Assembly: GCA_035640715.1 (NCBI GenBank)
Contig: DASQVO010000003.1
Span: forward strand, 1-6,145
Reading direction: 5' to 3'
Source of the DNA: DASQVO01 sp035640715
Lineage (GTDB): Bacteria; Actinomycetota; Actinomycetes; Streptosporangiales; Streptosporangiaceae
Length of the DNA stretch: 6,145 nucleotides
Part shown: piece by piece, positions 5,240 through 6,145 of the stretch
Numbering within the stretch: the first letter of the stretch is position 1
How the letters are laid out: each line of letters begins with the position of its first letter
Notes under the pieces: model-generated
Databases searched by the model: none
What the model saw: only the letters and a program-made list of their open reading frames with translations
Told to the model about the DNA's origin: nothing
Program-made: the position numbers and the translations under genes

Positions 5240-5646
5240 ACGCCGTTGTCCTGGACACCGACGTGGCGTCCGCCAGCCTGCGCGGCCGCCTGACGGACCC
5301 GCTCCGTGCCCGACTAACCGGCCAGACATGGTGCATCCCGTTCGTCACGTTGGGCGAGCTGACCAAATGGACGGTGCTGCGGAGCTGGGGACCACGCAAG
5401 CTCGCCGAGCTGGCCGACTGGCGCCACCACGTGGTGACGCTGCCGTACTCCGAGGCCGTGGCGATCAGGTGGGGTGAACTGCAAGCACGGGCCATCCGGC
5501 GGGGCCGCCCGCGGCCGGTCAATGACACCTGGATCGCGGCGTGCTGCCTGGTCCGGGACCTGCCCCTGGCGACCCTGAACCTGAAGGACTACGCCGACTT
5601 CGCCGAACACGAGGGCCTCCGTGTCATCGGCGTCAACGAACGCTGA
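5236..5646 (+). CDS. vapC: PIN-domain toxin ribonuclease, VapC family
   Basis: A 136-residue PIN-domain protein of normal VapC length, expected to be a magnesium-dependent ribonuclease that cleaves tRNA or rRNA when its antitoxin is lost. The GTG start at 5236 overlaps the antitoxin stop by 4 nt. The acidic residues of the fold are in place: Asp7 and Asp9 in VVLDTDVAS, Glu41 in VTLGELTKW, Asp97 in VNDTWIAACC, and the NLKDYADF block at 115-122 with Asp118. The order, LDTD then GE then ND-W-IAA then T-x-N-x-x-D-(F/Y), matches the family throughout, and no key residue is missing, so the protein should be active. It lies between IS remnants and a tRNA scar, a usual setting for a horizontally acquired stabilisation module. 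The RNA target cannot be read from sequence. Confidence 0.94.
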   Translation: MNAVVLDTDVASASLRGRLTDPLRARLTGQTWCIPFVTLGELTKWTVLRSWGPRKLAELADWRHHVVTLPYSEAVAIRWGELQARAIRRGRPRPVNDTWIAACCLVRDLPLATLNLKDYADFAEHEGLRVIGVNER

Positions 5647-5648
5647 CT

Positions 5649-5666
5649 GGCACCCGCGCCGGTGCC
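5649..5666 (+). terminator. Hairpin just after the vapC stop codon
   Basis: GGCACC (5649-5654) pairs with GGTGCC (5661-5666) across the 6-nt loop CGCGCC, 2 nt after the toxin stop codon. Position and GC content suit a transcription terminator for the toxin-antitoxin operon. Confidence 0.5.
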
Positions 5667-5967
5667 CCGGGCGCACACGTAGATCTGCGCGGCTGACCGC
5701 AGGGGCGGCATTGGCTTATGGCCTCGGCGAGTGATAGCGCCGCCAGACACACTCATCTCGGTGTGAGTGCATGTTCCGGCGGGGCCAGCACGGACGAGAA
5801 GAGACTGATATGCACAGGCGCGATACTTCTGGGCCAGGCGCCCAGAGATCGCAAGTCTGAGTGTCCAGCAAGTCCACGCTGTCTCACTCCGCGCCAACCC
5901 GTCTCACCGCCAGGCCGCACCCGCCCCCCTGTCGTGCCGCACGATTTACTACAGCATCCCAGACGCA

Positions 5968-5997
5968 AGGGCCCTCTCCCCATCGGGCAAGGGCCCT
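5968..5997 (-). terminator. Strong hairpin terminator downstream of the tRNA remnant
   Basis: AGGGCCCT occurs at 5968-5975 and again at 5990-5997. Because this octamer is its own reverse complement, the copies form an 8-bp stem, with CCC/GGG pairing possible inside the loop (5979-5981 with 5985-5987). In direct orientation CAAGGGCCCT is repeated with a 22-bp period. It sits just beyond the 3' end of the minus-strand tRNA remnant, where a tRNA terminator would be, so it is probably the original terminator of that tRNA gene. Confidence 0.65.
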
Positions 5998-6010
5998 GAG
6001 CTGCGAAAAC

Positions 6011-6064
6011 TGGTAGCGGGGCAGGATTTGAACCTGCGACCTCTGGGTTATGAGTCAGGCGAGC
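6011..6064 (-). pseudogene. Broken initiator tRNA-fMet (CAT), 3' half
   Basis: Read on the minus strand, the sequence gives the anticodon loop CTCATAA with anticodon CAT (6050-6052), the 3' anticodon stem CCCAG (6043-6047), the T-arm GCAGG-TTCAAAT-CCTGC (6021-6037) and an encoded CCA end (6011-6013). This matches the 3' half of actinobacterial initiator tRNA, as far as I remember that gene. Two defects make it non-functional. Only 7 bases (CCCGCTA) lie between the T-stem and CCA instead of 8, and the 5' anticodon stem reads CCTGA, which does not pair with CCCAG. Upstream, GCTCG of the D-arm is still visible and then similarity is lost. Such 3' tRNA pieces typically mark attachment sites of integrated elements. 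Confidence 0.75.
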
Positions 6065-6079
6065 GCCGTCTATGACGGC
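6065..6079. other. Perfect 6-bp hairpin at the tRNA break point
   Basis: GCCGTC (6065-6070) and GACGGC (6074-6079) pair across the 3-nt loop TAT, exactly where the tRNA similarity ends and the repeat shared with the left edge begins. It may be a junction or recombination feature, or simply part of the degraded D-arm. Confidence 0.35.
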
Positions 6080-6145
6080 TCAGCGCGTCTATGCAGTCCA
6101 AGATCCGCGCTGCACAGGGGGCCGCGGCGTCTCACGCCGTCTCGC
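6069..6145 (+). repeat. Direct repeat copy B (partner at 1-67)
   Basis: This copy follows the tRNA remnant without a gap and runs at least to 6135, possibly to the window end. CGTCTATG occurs twice near its left end (6067-6074 and 6086-6093). The same orientation as copy A means that A and B bracket about 6 kb containing every gene described here. Confidence 0.75.

Larger units (their letters stand above)
5647..6010. other. Non-coding region between vapC and the tRNA scar
   Basis: I find no supportable gene on either strand. Besides the vapC hairpin and the tRNA-side terminator it holds overlapping alternative hairpins at 5748-5769 (CACTCA with TGAGTG, or CACAC with GTGTG), two GTCTCAC motifs at 5881-5887 and 5901-5907, and a C-rich run near 5922-5930. 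Bases 5886-5910 match the left flank at 46-70: ACTCCGCG and GTCTCACCGC recur with the same 7-nt spacing. Confidence 0.5.

Noticed and set aside
5966..5997. CAAGGGCCCT repeated with a 22-bp period, considered as the start of a CRISPR-like array
   Set aside because: There are only two units, no further repeats and no cas genes. The unit is self-complementary and is better explained as a terminator stem.
5718..5999. Small open frames on both strands between vapC and the tRNA remnant
   Set aside because: They have no ribosome binding sites or domain signals, and they run into or through the terminator-like hairpin.
1..6145. The matching window ends considered as overlap of a circular or terminally redundant replicon
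   Set aside because: The end repeats differ at several positions and fade after about 47 bp. A true assembly overlap would be identical, and no replication gene or origin is visible.

Overview
The window is GC-rich throughout and uses GTG and TTG starts, GGAGG-type ribosome binding sites and translationally coupled gene pairs. Together with the protein families present, this points to a filamentous actinomycete (Streptomyces, Catenulispora or Actinospica-like). I cannot name the species from the sequence alone.

Layout. (1) Bases 1-393 hold no convincing gene. They contain one copy of a repeat shared with the right end of the window, a 56-bp repeat shared with the transposon graveyard near 4.6 kb, a perfect palindrome, and a terminator-like hairpin for the leftward gene. 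(2) 394-2052 (minus) encodes a secreted alpha/beta-hydrolase of the Streptomyces tripeptidyl-aminopeptidase (SlpD/E, Tap; MEROPS S33) type. (3) A 154-bp divergent intergenic region follows. (4) 2207-3388 and 3385-4101 (plus) encode a sensor histidine kinase and an OmpR/PhoB-type response regulator. They overlap by 4 nt, and a hairpin sits on the regulator stop codon. (5) 4235-4863 is a graveyard of mobile DNA: a frameshifted C-terminal piece of an IS5-like DDE transposase abuts the last 47 codons of an IS6-like transposase, whose IS26-type terminal inverted repeat is still readable at 4850-4863. (6) 5039-5239 and 5236-5646 are a compact VapBC-type toxin-antitoxin pair, again with a 4-nt overlap. 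(7) 5647-6145 is non-coding. It carries small hairpins, a strong terminator, the 3' half of an initiator tRNA-fMet gene on the minus strand that has lost a base and its anticodon stem, and next to it a second copy of the repeat that opens the window.

How it fits together. The kinase/regulator pair and the exported peptidase are transcribed divergently from one short region, so the simplest model is a two-component system that senses the envelope or exterior and controls the peptidase. The right part looks like an integration hot spot: a tRNA remnant, degraded IS pieces, flanking degenerate direct repeats and a toxin-antitoxin module. No integrase, CRISPR array or obvious defence operon is visible. 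The points most worth a second look are the apparent Asp-to-Glu change at the catalytic acid of the hydrolase, the repeats that bracket the window, and the tRNA-fMet scar.
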